Below are positions 36,697-45,093 of a stretch of DNA of 64,000 bases, piece by piece. The stretch comes from Pseudorhodoferax soli (GTDB lineage: Bacteria; Pseudomonadota; Gammaproteobacteria; Burkholderiales; Burkholderiaceae_C). The notes beneath the pieces are model-generated. The model saw only the letters and a list, made by a program, of their open reading frames with translations. It was not told where the DNA came from and ran no database searches. The DNA lies in assembly GCF_003337555.1 (NCBI RefSeq), contig NZ_QPJK01000007.1:258553-322552 (forward strand), in the 5' to 3' direction. Position 1 is the stretch's first letter. Every line of letters starts with the position of its first letter. Both the position numbers and the translations under genes were made by a program.

Positions 36697-37664
36697 CACG
36701 CGCCCCTCCGCTTGCCGAACCAGGTCCAGGGCCTGAGCAGCCGGTCGCGGCCCACTTGCACCAGCACCACCAGGAACAGGCCCAGCCAGAACGTCCAGTA
36801 CTGCGGCGTGATGGAAGCCAGCACGTCGTACATGAGCTTGAACACGATGGCGCCCACCACGCCGCCGTACAGCCAGCCGGTGCCGCCCACGATGAGGATC
36901 AGCATCACGTCGGCCGAGCGGTGGAAGTCGAAAACGTCCAGCGAGGCGAAGCCCGTGGTCTGCGCCAGCAGCGCCCCCGAGGCACCCGCCAGCGCCGCGG
37001 CGATGGTGTAGGCCACGGCGATGCGCGACGCGACCGGGATGCCGATGGCGCCCGCGCGCAGCCGGTTGTCGCGGATCGCCTTGAAGCTGGCGCCCAGCGG
37101 CGAGTGCACGAGCCGGCGCGCCAGCACGAAGCCGACGAGCAGCACCGCCAGCGAATACCAGGCGGCCGTGCGGCCGTACATGTCGAACTCGAAGCGGCCC
37201 AGCACCGGGCCTAGCACCACGCCCTGCAAGCCGTCGGCCCCGCCGGTCAGCCAGTCGAGTTTGTTGGCCAGCTCCATCATGATCATGCCCACGCCCAGCG
37301 TGACCATCAGCCGCGTGAGGTCGGTCCCGCGCACCACCGTGAGCGAGCACACGGCCCCCAGCGCCGTGGCCGTGGCGATGCCGAAGGCCAGGCCCACCAG
37401 CGGATCCGGCATCACATGCTTGGCGAACAGCGCGGCCGCATACGCGCCCATGCCGAAGAACGCCGCATGGCCCAGCGAGACGATGCCGGCATAGCCCAGC
37501 ACCAGGTCGAGCGAGACGGCGAACAGCGCCACGATGGCGACCTCGTTCACCAGCAGCGCATTGGGCAGCAGCAGCGGCATGGCGAAGGCCAGCAGCCACA
37601 GCACGGGCTCCCAGGGCCGCATGCGGCTGATGCGCAGGATGGAGGCGCGCGCGTCGGTCGTCAT
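36696..37664 (-). CDS. livM: Branched-chain amino acid-type ABC transporter, permease LivM
   Basis: A 322-residue membrane permease with about nine helices. VSLDLVLGYAGIVSLGHAAFFGMGAYAAALFAKH is the LivM core, AIRDNRLRAGAIGIPVASRIAVAYTIAAALAG is the cytoplasmic EAA-like loop that meets the ATPases, and GGTGWLYGGVVGAIVFKLM lies near the end. Start: the ATG overlapping the livH stop by 4 bases (ATGA), giving MTTDARASILRIS; longer upstream frames run through livH. The tail RPWTWFGKRRGA is basic and cytoplasmic. Confidence 0.92.
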   Translation of the reverse strand: MTTDARASILRISRMRPWEPVLWLLAFAMPLLLPNALLVNEVAIVALFAVSLDLVLGYAGIVSLGHAAFFGMGAYAAALFAKHVMPDPLVGLAFGIATATALGAVCSLTVVRGTDLTRLMVTLGVGMIMMELANKLDWLTGGADGLQGVVLGPVLGRFEFDMYGRTAAWYSLAVLLVGFVLARRLVHSPLGASFKAIRDNRLRAGAIGIPVASRIAVAYTIAAALAGASGALLAQTTGFASLDVFDFHRSADVMLILIVGGTGWLYGGVVGAIVFKLMYDVLASITPQYWTFWLGLFLVVLVQVGRDRLLRPWTWFGKRRGA

Positions 37665-38536
37665 TTGGACGCTCCCTTGCGCACGAACAGCCCCTGCGGC
37701 CGCCAGATCAGGATCACGATCATGAGGCTGTAGACGATGAAGGCCCCCATCTTGGGGATGTAGTACTTGCCCGCCACGTCGGCCACACCCAGCAGCAGCG
37801 CGGCCAGCAGCGGGCCGGTGATCGACGCCGTGCCGCCCACCGCCACGACGATCAAAAAGTACACCATGAACTTCAGCGGGAACTGCGGGTCCAGCCCCAG
37901 CACCTCGGCCCCCAGGGCGCCGCCCAGGCCCGCCAGGCCCGAGCCCACCGCGAAGGTGGCGAGGAACACGACGTTGACGTTGATGCCCAGGCCGGCCGCC
38001 ACGCGCTGGTCGTCCACGCTGGCGCGCAGCCGGCTGCCGAAGCGCGTGGACGAGAGCACGTACTGCAGGGCCAGCGTCAGCAGCGCGCAGACCACGATGA
38101 TGAACAGCCGGTAGTGCCCCATGCCCAGCGTGAGCGCGCCGCTGCCGAACTCGCTGCGCCCCTTGAGCCACTCGGGCAGCTGCATGTTCTGCTGCGTGGA
38201 GCCGATGAAGTAATCGACTGCCGCCACGGCCATGAACACGAGGCCGATGGAGAACAGCACCTGGTCCAGGTGCGGGCGCTGGTAGAGCGGGCGGTACAGC
38301 GTGCGCTCCAGCAGCGCACCCAGCAGCGCCGGCACGATGAAGGCCAGCGGCAGGCAGGCCAGGAAAGGCCAGCCCGCGCGCTGCATCAGCAGCACCGTGG
38401 TGTAGCCCCCCACCATGGCGAAGGCGCCGTGTGCGAGGTTGATGAAGTTCATCAAGCCCATGGTCACGGCCAGGCCCACGGCCAGGATGAACAGCAGCAT
38501 GCCGTAGGCGATGCCGTCGAAGAGGATGGTCAGCAT
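37661..38536 (-). CDS. livH: Branched-chain amino acid-type ABC transporter, permease LivH
   Basis: A 291-residue membrane permease. ILFDGIAYGMLLFILAVGLAVTMGLMNFINLAHGAFAMVGGYTTVLL is the conserved LivH start, SSTRFGSRLRASVDDQRVAAGLGINVNVVFLATFAVGSGLAG is the coupling loop and GGTASITGPLLAALLLGVADVAG ends the domain. It is the second gene of the operon, 63 bases after the binding protein gene, and overlaps livM by 4 bases. Confidence 0.93.
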   Translation of the reverse strand: MLTILFDGIAYGMLLFILAVGLAVTMGLMNFINLAHGAFAMVGGYTTVLLMQRAGWPFLACLPLAFIVPALLGALLERTLYRPLYQRPHLDQVLFSIGLVFMAVAAVDYFIGSTQQNMQLPEWLKGRSEFGSGALTLGMGHYRLFIIVVCALLTLALQYVLSSTRFGSRLRASVDDQRVAAGLGINVNVVFLATFAVGSGLAGLGGALGAEVLGLDPQFPLKFMVYFLIVVAVGGTASITGPLLAALLLGVADVAGKYYIPKMGAFIVYSLMIVILIWRPQGLFVRKGASK

Positions 38537-38599
38537 GGAATGGAAGGAAAAGGATGGCGGCCCGCCGCGCAGGCCACCACCCAGCCGCTCAGGCGCGGC

Positions 38600-39781
38600 T
38601 TACTTGGCTTTACCCGGGTCCTTGACGTCCTTGATGACGTCGAACTCCACGTTGAACAGCTGGCCGTCCTTCTTCTCGACCTTGCGCAGGTAGATGTCCT
38701 GCACCACGTCGCGCGTCTGCGCGTCGATGTAGATCTTGCCGCGCGGGCTCTCGAAGATCTGGCCCTTCATGGCCGCGACCAGGGCCTCGCCGCCGCCCGC
38801 GCCCTTGGTCGAGCGCAGCGCCTCGTAGATCACGCGCATGCCGTCGTAGCCGCCGACCGCCATGAAGTTGGGCCGCAGGTTCTTGTTGGCCTTCTGGAAG
38901 GCGTCGACGAACTTCTTGTTGAGCTCGGACGGGTGCGCGGCCGAGTAGTGATGCGAGGTGACCACGCCCAGCACGCCGTCGCCCATGTCGTTGAGCTGGT
39001 CGTCGTCGGTCACGTCGCCGGTGCCGATGAGCTTGATGCCGGCCTTGTCCATGCCGCGTTCGCTGAACTGCTTCATGACGGCCGCGCCCGCGCCCGAGGG
39101 CACGAACACGAAGAGTGCGTCGGGCTTCAGGTCACGCACCTTCTGCAGGAAGGGCGCGAAGTCGGGGTTGCGCATGGGCACGCGCAACGCCTCGATCACC
39201 TTGCCGCCGTTGTTGACCATGCGCGCGTTGAAGAACTTCTCGGCGTCGATGCCGGGGCCATAGTCGGACACCAGCGAGACCACGGTCTTGATGCCGTTCT
39301 TGGGCGCCCAGTCGGCCAGCGCGACCGAGGCCTGCGGCAGCGTGAAGCTGGTGCGCACGACGAAGGGCGAGGCCTCGGTGATGCTGGAGGTGGCGGCTGC
39401 CATTACCACCAGCGGCGTCTTCGATTGCGTGGCCAGCGGCGCGACGGCCAGGGCCGAGGGCGTGATGCCCATGCCGGCCAGCACGTTGACCTTGTCGTTG
39501 ACGATGAGCTCCTGCGCGAGCCGGCGCGTCTGGTCGGGCAGGCTGGTGTCGTCCTTGACGATGAGCTGCACCTTCTTGCCGGCCACGGTGTCGCCGTTCT
39601 GCGCCATGTACAGGCGCGCGGCGGCCTCGATCTGCCGGCCCGTCGTGGCCTGCTGCCCGGTCATGGGCAGGACCAGGCCGATCTTGAACACGTTGTCCTG
39701 GGCCATCGCCGGGGCGGCCAGGCCGGCCAGCGCGGCCGCGGCCAGGGTCAGCGCCGTGCGGCGGCTCGTCGGTGCTTGCAT
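38600..39781 (-). CDS. Periplasmic binding protein of the first Liv-type ABC transporter
   Basis: A 393-residue type I periplasmic binding protein (Peripla_BP_6) with a twin-Arg-like signal (MQAPTSRRTALTLAAAALAGLAAPAMAQ). KIGLVLPMTGQQATTGRQIEAAARLYM opens the mature fold, and VSLVSDYGPGIDAEKFF and FVFVPSGAGAAVMKQF line the cleft. Binding proteins of this class next to aromatic catabolic genes often carry aromatic acids rather than leucine. Here the operon lies 71 bases from a GntR regulator that is divergent from vanAB, so vanillate or a related acid is a plausible cargo. That is inference. It is the first gene of the Liv operon. Confidence 0.9.
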   Translation of the reverse strand: MQAPTSRRTALTLAAAALAGLAAPAMAQDNVFKIGLVLPMTGQQATTGRQIEAAARLYMAQNGDTVAGKKVQLIVKDDTSLPDQTRRLAQELIVNDKVNVLAGMGITPSALAVAPLATQSKTPLVVMAAATSSITEASPFVVRTSFTLPQASVALADWAPKNGIKTVVSLVSDYGPGIDAEKFFNARMVNNGGKVIEALRVPMRNPDFAPFLQKVRDLKPDALFVFVPSGAGAAVMKQFSERGMDKAGIKLIGTGDVTDDDQLNDMGDGVLGVVTSHHYSAAHPSELNKKFVDAFQKANKNLRPNFMAVGGYDGMRVIYEALRSTKGAGGGEALVAAMKGQIFESPRGKIYIDAQTRDVVQDIYLRKVEKKDGQLFNVEFDVIKDVKDPGKAK

Positions 39782-39852
39782 GTCATCTCCTTCATTGGTC
39801 TTGGAATCGAACGGGTTGGTCGCCACTTTCGGTCGCGCATTGTGCGATAGCT

Positions 39853-40698
39853 TCAGGGCACCGCCGCGTCTTTGCGCGGCCTGCCGCGGCGCCGCGGCGC
39901 GGCTGTGGCTTCGGCCGCGGGCTCGGGCAACGTGGCCTCCGGCACCACCAGCCGCACGCCCGGCGCGCGGCCCGGCAGCGGCGCGGCCATGGCCTCGCGC
40001 AGGTTGCGCTGGGCGATGCGCGCGTGCTCGCGCAGGATGGCCTCGGCACGTGCGCCCTCGCGCCGCGCAATCGCGTCCAGCACCTGGCGGTGCTGGTCCT
40101 GCGCCACGATCAGCATGTCGCGCGCCTGGGGCGCGTGGGCCTGCTGCACCACGAAGGCCGAGGGCGAGGCGAACGGCAGCCGCACCACGCGCTCGAGCTC
40201 GCGCGCCACCACGGCGCTGCCGGCCATGCCGTGCAGCAGGTGGTGGAACAACTCGTTCGCCGCCACGTAGCGCTGCCACTGCGCATCGTCGAGCGCGCTG
40301 TGGCGCAGCACCGCGTCGATCTCGTCCAGCGCCGCGCCGGCCTGGGCCAGCGCCTCGGCCGGCGCGCCGCGCTCGGCCGCCAGCCGCGCCGACAGGCCTT
40401 CCAGCGTGCCGCGCAGCTCGATCGCATCGGCCACCTCACGCTCAGAGAACACGCGCACGGCGTAGCCACCGCCAGGCAGCGCCTGCAACAGCCCTTCCTG
40501 CTCCAGGCGCAGCAGCGCAGCGCGGATCGGCGTGCGCGAGACGCCGATGCGCTCGACCAGCGCCACCTCGGCGATGCGTGCGCCGGGCGCCAGTGCGCCG
40601 GCCAGGATCAGCTCGCGCAGGCGCAGCTGGGCGCGCAACGACTGCGATCCGCCAACGTCGCCAGCCTCGCGACCGTCTGGGTCTATGTATACATTCAT
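39853..40698 (-). CDS. GntR-family regulator (FCD type, VanR-like) with a C-terminal AT-hook-like tail
   Basis: A 281-residue regulator. The N-terminal winged HTH reads LRLRELILAGALAPGARIAEVALVERIGVSRTPIRAALLRLEQEGLL, followed by an FCD ligand domain (about residues 90-235). The last 15 residues, PRRRGRPRKDAA, match an AT-hook core (RGRP flanked by basic residues), an unusual addition to this family. It is divergent from vanA, the arrangement of VanR, which represses vanAB until vanillate is present. With this ATG the first candidate operator falls inside codons 2-5, so a later start is possible. It also lies upstream of the Liv operon on the same strand. Confidence 0.88.
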   Translation of the reverse strand: MNVYIDPDGREAGDVGGSQSLRAQLRLRELILAGALAPGARIAEVALVERIGVSRTPIRAALLRLEQEGLLQALPGGGYAVRVFSEREVADAIELRGTLEGLSARLAAERGAPAEALAQAGAALDEIDAVLRHSALDDAQWQRYVAANELFHHLLHGMAGSAVVARELERVVRLPFASPSAFVVQQAHAPQARDMLIVAQDQHRQVLDAIARREGARAEAILREHARIAQRNLREAMAAPLPGRAPGVRLVVPEATLPEPAAEATAAPRRRGRPRKDAAVP

Positions 40699-40758
40699 CC
40701 GAGTAATTCGCTATGAAACATCGATTCTGACCAATAAATTGGGATGGCGGTATACATT
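40685..40758. promoter_or_regulatory. Divergent vanR-vanA control region with paired GTATACATT boxes
   Basis: The 9-mer GTATACATT occurs at 40687-40695, inside the 10-bp palindrome ATGTATACAT, and again at 40750-40758, 63 bases apart. The region between is A/T-rich compared with the genes. Two identical boxes in a 90-base divergent region next to a GntR gene are good candidates for its operators. The first lies just inside the regulator's reading frame, the second 30 bases before vanA. Confidence 0.6.
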
Positions 40759-40788
40759 AGAACCCTAATTAAACCCCACGGAGACCGC

Positions 40789-41844
40789 ATGTTCCCGCGC
40801 AACACCTGGTACGTCGCCTGCACGCCCGACGAGATCGACGCCAAACCCCTGGGCCGCCAGATCTGCGGCGAGCACATCGTGTTCTACCGCGCCGGCGACG
40901 GCCAGGTCGCGGCGCTGGAAGACTTCTGCCCGCACCGCGGCGCCAAGCTCTCGCTGGGCAGCGTGTGCGAAGGCCAGCTGGTCTGCGGCTACCACGGGCT
41001 GGTGATGGGCTGCGACGGCAAGACCGTCTCCATGCCCGGCCAGCGCACAGCGGGGTTCCCGAAGATCCGCGCGTTCCCGGTGGTCGAGCGCCACGGCTTC
41101 ATCTGGGTCTGGCCGGGCGATGCCGCGCTGGCCGACCCCGCCGCCATCCACCACCTCGAATGGGCCGACAGTCCCGACTGGGCCTACGGCGGCGGCCTGT
41201 ACCACCTCCAGGCCGACTACCGGCTCATGATCGACAACCTGATGGACCTCACGCACGAGACCTACGTGCACGCCAGCAGCATCGGCCAGAAAGAGATCGA
41301 CGAGGCGCCCGTGGGCACCAAGGTCGAGGGCGGCCAGGTCGTCACCAGCCGCTTCATGGAGAACGTGATGGCCCCGCCCTTCTGGCGCGCCAACCTGCGC
41401 GGCAACCACCTGCCCGACGACCAGCCGGTGGACCGCTGGCAGGTCTGCCGCTTCACGCCGCCCAGCCACATCATGATCGAGGTGGGCGTGGCGCTCGCGG
41501 GCCAGGGCGGCTACCACGCGCCCGCGGAGCAGAAGGTCTACAGCATCGTGGTCGACTTCATCACGCCGGAGACGGAGACCTCGCACTGGTACTTCTGGGG
41601 CATGGCGCGCAACTTCAACGTGAAGGACAAGGCGCTCACGGCGCAGATCCGCGAAGGCCAGGCCAAGGTCTTCGCCGAAGACACGGCCGTGCTCGAGGCC
41701 CAGCAGCGCAATCTCTCGCTGCACCCGGGGCGCCGGCTGCTGATGCTCAACATCGACGCGGGCGGCGTGCAGTCGCGCAAGCTGCTCGACAAGATGGTCG
41801 CGGCGGAACAGGCGGCGGCAAGCCCTGTCGCCCAGGCGGCCTGA
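40789..41844 (+). CDS. vanA: Vanillate O-demethylase, oxygenase subunit
   Basis: A 351-residue Rieske oxygenase. MFPRNTWYVACTPDEIDAKPLGRQICGE is the VanA start. The Rieske cluster ligands are Cys47, His49, Cys66 and His69, and the mononuclear iron motif DxxHxxxxH appears in NLMDLTHETYVHASS. With VanB it oxidises the methoxy group of vanillate, releasing formaldehyde and protocatechuate, the substrate of the lig operon about 13 kb away. GGAG lies 7 bases before this ATG, so an ATG 45 bases upstream (inside the control region) is rejected. The vanB gene starts one base after the stop. Confidence 0.95.
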   Translation: MFPRNTWYVACTPDEIDAKPLGRQICGEHIVFYRAGDGQVAALEDFCPHRGAKLSLGSVCEGQLVCGYHGLVMGCDGKTVSMPGQRTAGFPKIRAFPVVERHGFIWVWPGDAALADPAAIHHLEWADSPDWAYGGGLYHLQADYRLMIDNLMDLTHETYVHASSIGQKEIDEAPVGTKVEGGQVVTSRFMENVMAPPFWRANLRGNHLPDDQPVDRWQVCRFTPPSHIMIEVGVALAGQGGYHAPAEQKVYSIVVDFITPETETSHWYFWGMARNFNVKDKALTAQIREGQAKVFAEDTAVLEAQQRNLSLHPGRRLLMLNIDAGGVQSRKLLDKMVAAEQAAASPVAQAA

Positions 41845-41845
41845 G

Positions 41846-42802
41846 ATGGACACGATCACCGTCAAGGTCCTGCGCAAGACGCAGGAGGCACAGGACATCG
41901 CCAGCTTCGAACTCGCGCGTGCCGATGGCGGCCCGCTGCCGGCATTCAGCGCGGGCTCGCACATCGATGTGCAGATCCCCGGTGGGCTCACCCGCCAGTA
42001 CTCGCTGTGCAACGACGACCAGGAGTCGCACCGCTACCGCATCGCCGTGCTGCGCGATGCGGCCTCGCGCGGCGGCTCGCAAGGCATGCACGAACAGGTG
42101 CGCGAAGGCGATGTGCTGACCATCAGCACGCCGCGCAACCACTTCCCGCTGGTGCGCGCCGAGCGCACATTGCTCCTGGCTGGCGGCATCGGCGTGACGC
42201 CGCTGCTGTGCATGGCGCAGCGCCTGGGGGCGCTGGGCGCAGACTTCGAACTGCACTACTGCACGCGCTCGGCCGAGCGCACGGCCTTCCGCGCCGAGAT
42301 CGCAGCCGCGCCCTTCGCCGATCGCGTGCACCTGCATTTCGACGATGGCGATGCGGCGCAGAAGCTCGACGCCGCGCGCCTGCTGGCTGCGCCCGCGCCC
42401 GGCACGCACGTCTACGTCTGCGGCCCGACGGGCTTCATCGACCACGTGGTCGGCACGGCCGCAGCGCAGGGATGGGACCAGGCCAACGTGCACCTCGAGT
42501 ACTTCGGCGCCGCGCCGCAGGACACCAGCGGCGATGGCAGCTTCGCCGTGCGCATCGCCAGCAGCGGCCAGACCTACACCGTGGCCAAGGACCAGAGCGT
42601 GGTGCAGGCGCTGCTCGCCCATGGCATCGAGATCCTGACCTCCTGCGAGCAAGGCGTCTGCGGCACCTGCGTCACGCGCGTGCTGGAGGGCGAATGCGAG
42701 CACCGCGACCTGTACTTCACAGACGAGGAGAAGGCGAAGAACGACCAGTTCACGCCGTGCTGCTCGCGGGCGAAGAGCGCGGTGCTGGTGCTGGACTTGT
42801 AG
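41846..42802 (+). CDS. vanB: Vanillate O-demethylase, reductase subunit
   Basis: A 318-residue iron-sulfur flavoprotein. The flavin domain contains the RQYSLCND motif (about residue 51) that binds FMN, the NAD domain has LLLAGGIGVTPLLCMAQRL and YVCGPTGFID, and the C-terminal plant-type [2Fe-2S] domain has the Cys cluster CEQGVCGTC with a later Cys near CCSRAK. It passes electrons from NADH to VanA. Length matches known VanB (about 315). The vanAB pair is followed by a convergent Bug gene 15 bases away. Confidence 0.95.
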   Translation: MDTITVKVLRKTQEAQDIASFELARADGGPLPAFSAGSHIDVQIPGGLTRQYSLCNDDQESHRYRIAVLRDAASRGGSQGMHEQVREGDVLTISTPRNHFPLVRAERTLLLAGGIGVTPLLCMAQRLGALGADFELHYCTRSAERTAFRAEIAAAPFADRVHLHFDDGDAAQKLDAARLLAAPAPGTHVYVCGPTGFIDHVVGTAAAQGWDQANVHLEYFGAAPQDTSGDGSFAVRIASSGQTYTVAKDQSVVQALLAHGIEILTSCEQGVCGTCVTRVLEGECEHRDLYFTDEEKAKNDQFTPCCSRAKSAVLVLDL

Positions 42803-42817
42803 CGCGGCCCGCCACCC

Positions 42818-43816
42818 TCATTCGAGCTGCAGGCCGATCTCCTTGACGAGGGCGGCCCAGTCGCGCAGGTCCTGCGCGATCGTGGCCGCGAACTGCTCGG
42901 GCGTGGTCTGCGGCAGATCGCTGAAATTCAGCTCGCGCATGCGCTGGACCACGACCGGGTCCTTCAGCGCCGCGTTCACCGCTTCGTTGAGCTTGTTCAC
43001 GATCGCCGGGGGCGTCTTCGCGGGTGCAAGCAGGCCGTACCAGGCGTAGTTGCGGAACGGAAAGCCGGCCTCGTTCATGGTCGGCACGTCGGGCAGCATC
43101 GGCAGGCGCGAAGGGCCGCTGTTGGCCAGCGCCTTGAGCCTGCCAGAGCGCACCATCTCCACCGTCGTGGACGTGTCGGCGAAAGCCGCATCCACCTGCC
43201 CACCCATCAGGTCATTCACACAGGGGCTGCTGCCCTTGTACGGCACGTGCACCAGCTGCATGCCGGTCTGCTTCTTGAGGCTTTCCATGGCCAGGTGGCC
43301 GCCCGAGCCGGCGCCCCACGAGCAGTAGCTCAGCTTGTCGGGCCGGGCCCTGGTGTAGTCGACGAACTCCTTCAGCGTCGTGACCGGCAGGTCTTTGCGC
43401 ACCAGCAGCAGGTTGCCGCCGCGGCCGATCTGCGCCACCGGCGCGAAGTCCTTCGCCGGATCGTAGGACAGCTTCTTGTACAGGCTGGGATTCACGACCA
43501 CTGCGGCGGCGTAGGCGAACAACAGGCGGTAGCCGTCGGGCGCGGCCCGCGCGCCGGCTTCCACGCCCAGGATGCCGTTGGCGCCGGGCCGGTTCTCGAC
43601 CACGAAGCTCTGGCCCAGCCGCTTGCCCAGCGCCTCGGCCACCACGCGCGCGATGGTGTCGGTACCGCCGGCCGCGGCCGTGGGGACCACCAGGGTCACG
43701 GGCTTGTCGGGATAGGTGTCGGCCACTGCTCCTTGCGCGGCCTGCGCGGCTTGGGCCGCCAGAGCGGCGCAGGCCACCAGCGCCAGCGGCGCCCAGCGTT
43801 TGAACCAGTGCTGCAT
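42818..43816 (-). CDS. Bug-family (TctC-type) periplasmic solute receptor, last gene of the porin operon
   Basis: A 332-residue receptor from the chosen ATG, with a signal (MQHWFKRWAPLALVACAALAAQA). Bug motifs: YPDKPVTLVVPTAAAGGTDTIARVVAEAL, GQSFVVENRPGANGILG, KLSYDPAKDFAPVAQIG and LSYCSWGAGSGGHLAMESL, the last with an unusual Cys. There are two possible starts. The ATG at 43816 has an ideal GGAG 7 bases ahead; an ATG at 43843 overlaps the previous stop by 4 bases (ATGA) and adds nine residues (MTTTTRRRD). It ends convergently with vanB. A carboxylate ligand is expected, identity unknown. Confidence 0.88.
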   Translation of the reverse strand: MQHWFKRWAPLALVACAALAAQAAQAAQGAVADTYPDKPVTLVVPTAAAGGTDTIARVVAEALGKRLGQSFVVENRPGANGILGVEAGARAAPDGYRLLFAYAAAVVVNPSLYKKLSYDPAKDFAPVAQIGRGGNLLLVRKDLPVTTLKEFVDYTRARPDKLSYCSWGAGSGGHLAMESLKKQTGMQLVHVPYKGSSPCVNDLMGGQVDAAFADTSTTVEMVRSGRLKALANSGPSRLPMLPDVPTMNEAGFPFRNYAWYGLLAPAKTPPAIVNKLNEAVNAALKDPVVVQRMRELNFSDLPQTTPEQFAATIAQDLRDWAALVKEIGLQLE

Positions 43817-43839
43817 GTCTCGTCTCCGTGTGGTCGTTG

Positions 43840-45093
43840 TCATCGGATGCTGAACCTCGCCTGCGTGCCCTGCTCAAGCATGTCGGCGCTGGCCCGGTAC
43901 AGGTTGCGCGACACGTAGCTGGACACCTCTGCCGCGCGCTGGCGCAACCAGGCGGCCTTGAGCCGGCGGGCCTCGGCGATCTCTGCGGCCGCGCCGTCGG
44001 CCGTGGCCAGCAGGTCGATCACGTGCAGCGCCAGCTGCACGCGGCCCTGGTCGGCCAGGGCGCTGGCCTGGTCGATCACGGCCTGCTTGTCGGTGATCGC
44101 GTCGGCCACCGCCCGGCCCACGGCCTCGGGCGGCTCGGGGTGCAGCGAGGTCGGGTTGCGGTCCCACCAGCCATTCTCCGAGCGGTAGATGTCCCGCACG
44201 ATGTAACTGGGATCACCGTACGCGGGCTTCATCCACTCGACGCCGAACAGTTCGTCCGGCAAGTGGATGCGCGCCAGCAGTTCGCGCTCGCCCAGGCCCT
44301 CGTTCATGAGCCGCACCACCTCGGCGCGCAGCCAGCGCAGCGCGTGTGCCGTGTGTCCGAGCACGTGCTGCACCTCCGCTTCGCCGACGATGCTGGGGCC
44401 GAACTCGCGCACCGCCAGCCGCGGGCCGAGCGCGGCCAGCGCGTCCAGCGTGTCGGCCCAGCGCACGGTGTCGCGCAGCGTGCGGAACGGCGTGCCGATG
44501 TTGGGGATGGAATCGATCAGCGCCGCGCCACCGTACAGCACGCGCTGCGCCGGGCTCCACAGCGCGATCGCGTCGTCGGTCTCCGATGGCGCCCAGCGCA
44601 GCTCGATGCGGCGCTCGCCCTGGCCGATCGCCAGCACTTCGTCGAAGGTCTCGACCGGCGCGTGCAGCGGCAGCCGCTGTGCGAAGAAGCCGGCCGGCCG
44701 CCGGAACTGGATCTCGGCCATGCGCTGCTGCAGCGCATGCGTCTCGCGGTAGCGCGCCAGGCGGCGCGGCACGTTGCGGTGCGCGATGACACGCGGCGGC
44801 GCGTCGCCGCGTTCGGCGGCATGCGCCAGCCACTGCGGCAAGCCCGCGTTGTAGCCGATGTGGCCATGGCTGAAGCACAGCGCGTGCAGCGGCGCGTCGG
44901 ACAGCCGCCGCACCGCCTCGAGCATGCCCTGCGTGACCGAGCCGCCGGGGCCGGTGTCCACGACGACCAGGCCGGCATCGGTCTCGGCGACGAAGGACTG
45001 GCCCTGGCCGCGCAGGATGTGCAGGCCCGGCGCCACGGTCTCCGTGCCGCTGCCGACGATCAGGAACGGCTTGTCCTCGACGGCGTTGCTCAT
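43840..45093 (-). CDS. Metallo-beta-lactamase-fold protein, alkyl-sulfatase-like, with altered metal motif
   Basis: A 417-residue protein. The N-terminal half (about 1-230) follows the MBL fold (GLVVVDTGPGGSVTQGMLEAV, then FSHGHIGYNAGLPQWL), and the C-terminal part from about 270 resembles the dimerisation domain of SdsA/Pseudomonas-type alkyl sulfatases (WMKPAYGDPSYIVRDIYRSENGWWDRNPTSLHP, a very characteristic stretch). The usual HxHxDH metal motif reads His76-Gly-His78-Ile-Gly80-Tyr81, so Asp and the third His are missing. Either the metal site is rebuilt or the enzyme is not a normal hydrolase. It overlaps the DUF1254 gene by 4 bases. Substrate unknown. Confidence 0.82.
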   Translation of the reverse strand: MSNAVEDKPFLIVGSGTETVAPGLHILRGQGQSFVAETDAGLVVVDTGPGGSVTQGMLEAVRRLSDAPLHALCFSHGHIGYNAGLPQWLAHAAERGDAPPRVIAHRNVPRRLARYRETHALQQRMAEIQFRRPAGFFAQRLPLHAPVETFDEVLAIGQGERRIELRWAPSETDDAIALWSPAQRVLYGGAALIDSIPNIGTPFRTLRDTVRWADTLDALAALGPRLAVREFGPSIVGEAEVQHVLGHTAHALRWLRAEVVRLMNEGLGERELLARIHLPDELFGVEWMKPAYGDPSYIVRDIYRSENGWWDRNPTSLHPEPPEAVGRAVADAITDKQAVIDQASALADQGRVQLALHVIDLLATADGAAAEIAEARRLKAAWLRQRAAEVSSYVSRNLYRASADMLEQGTQARFSIR

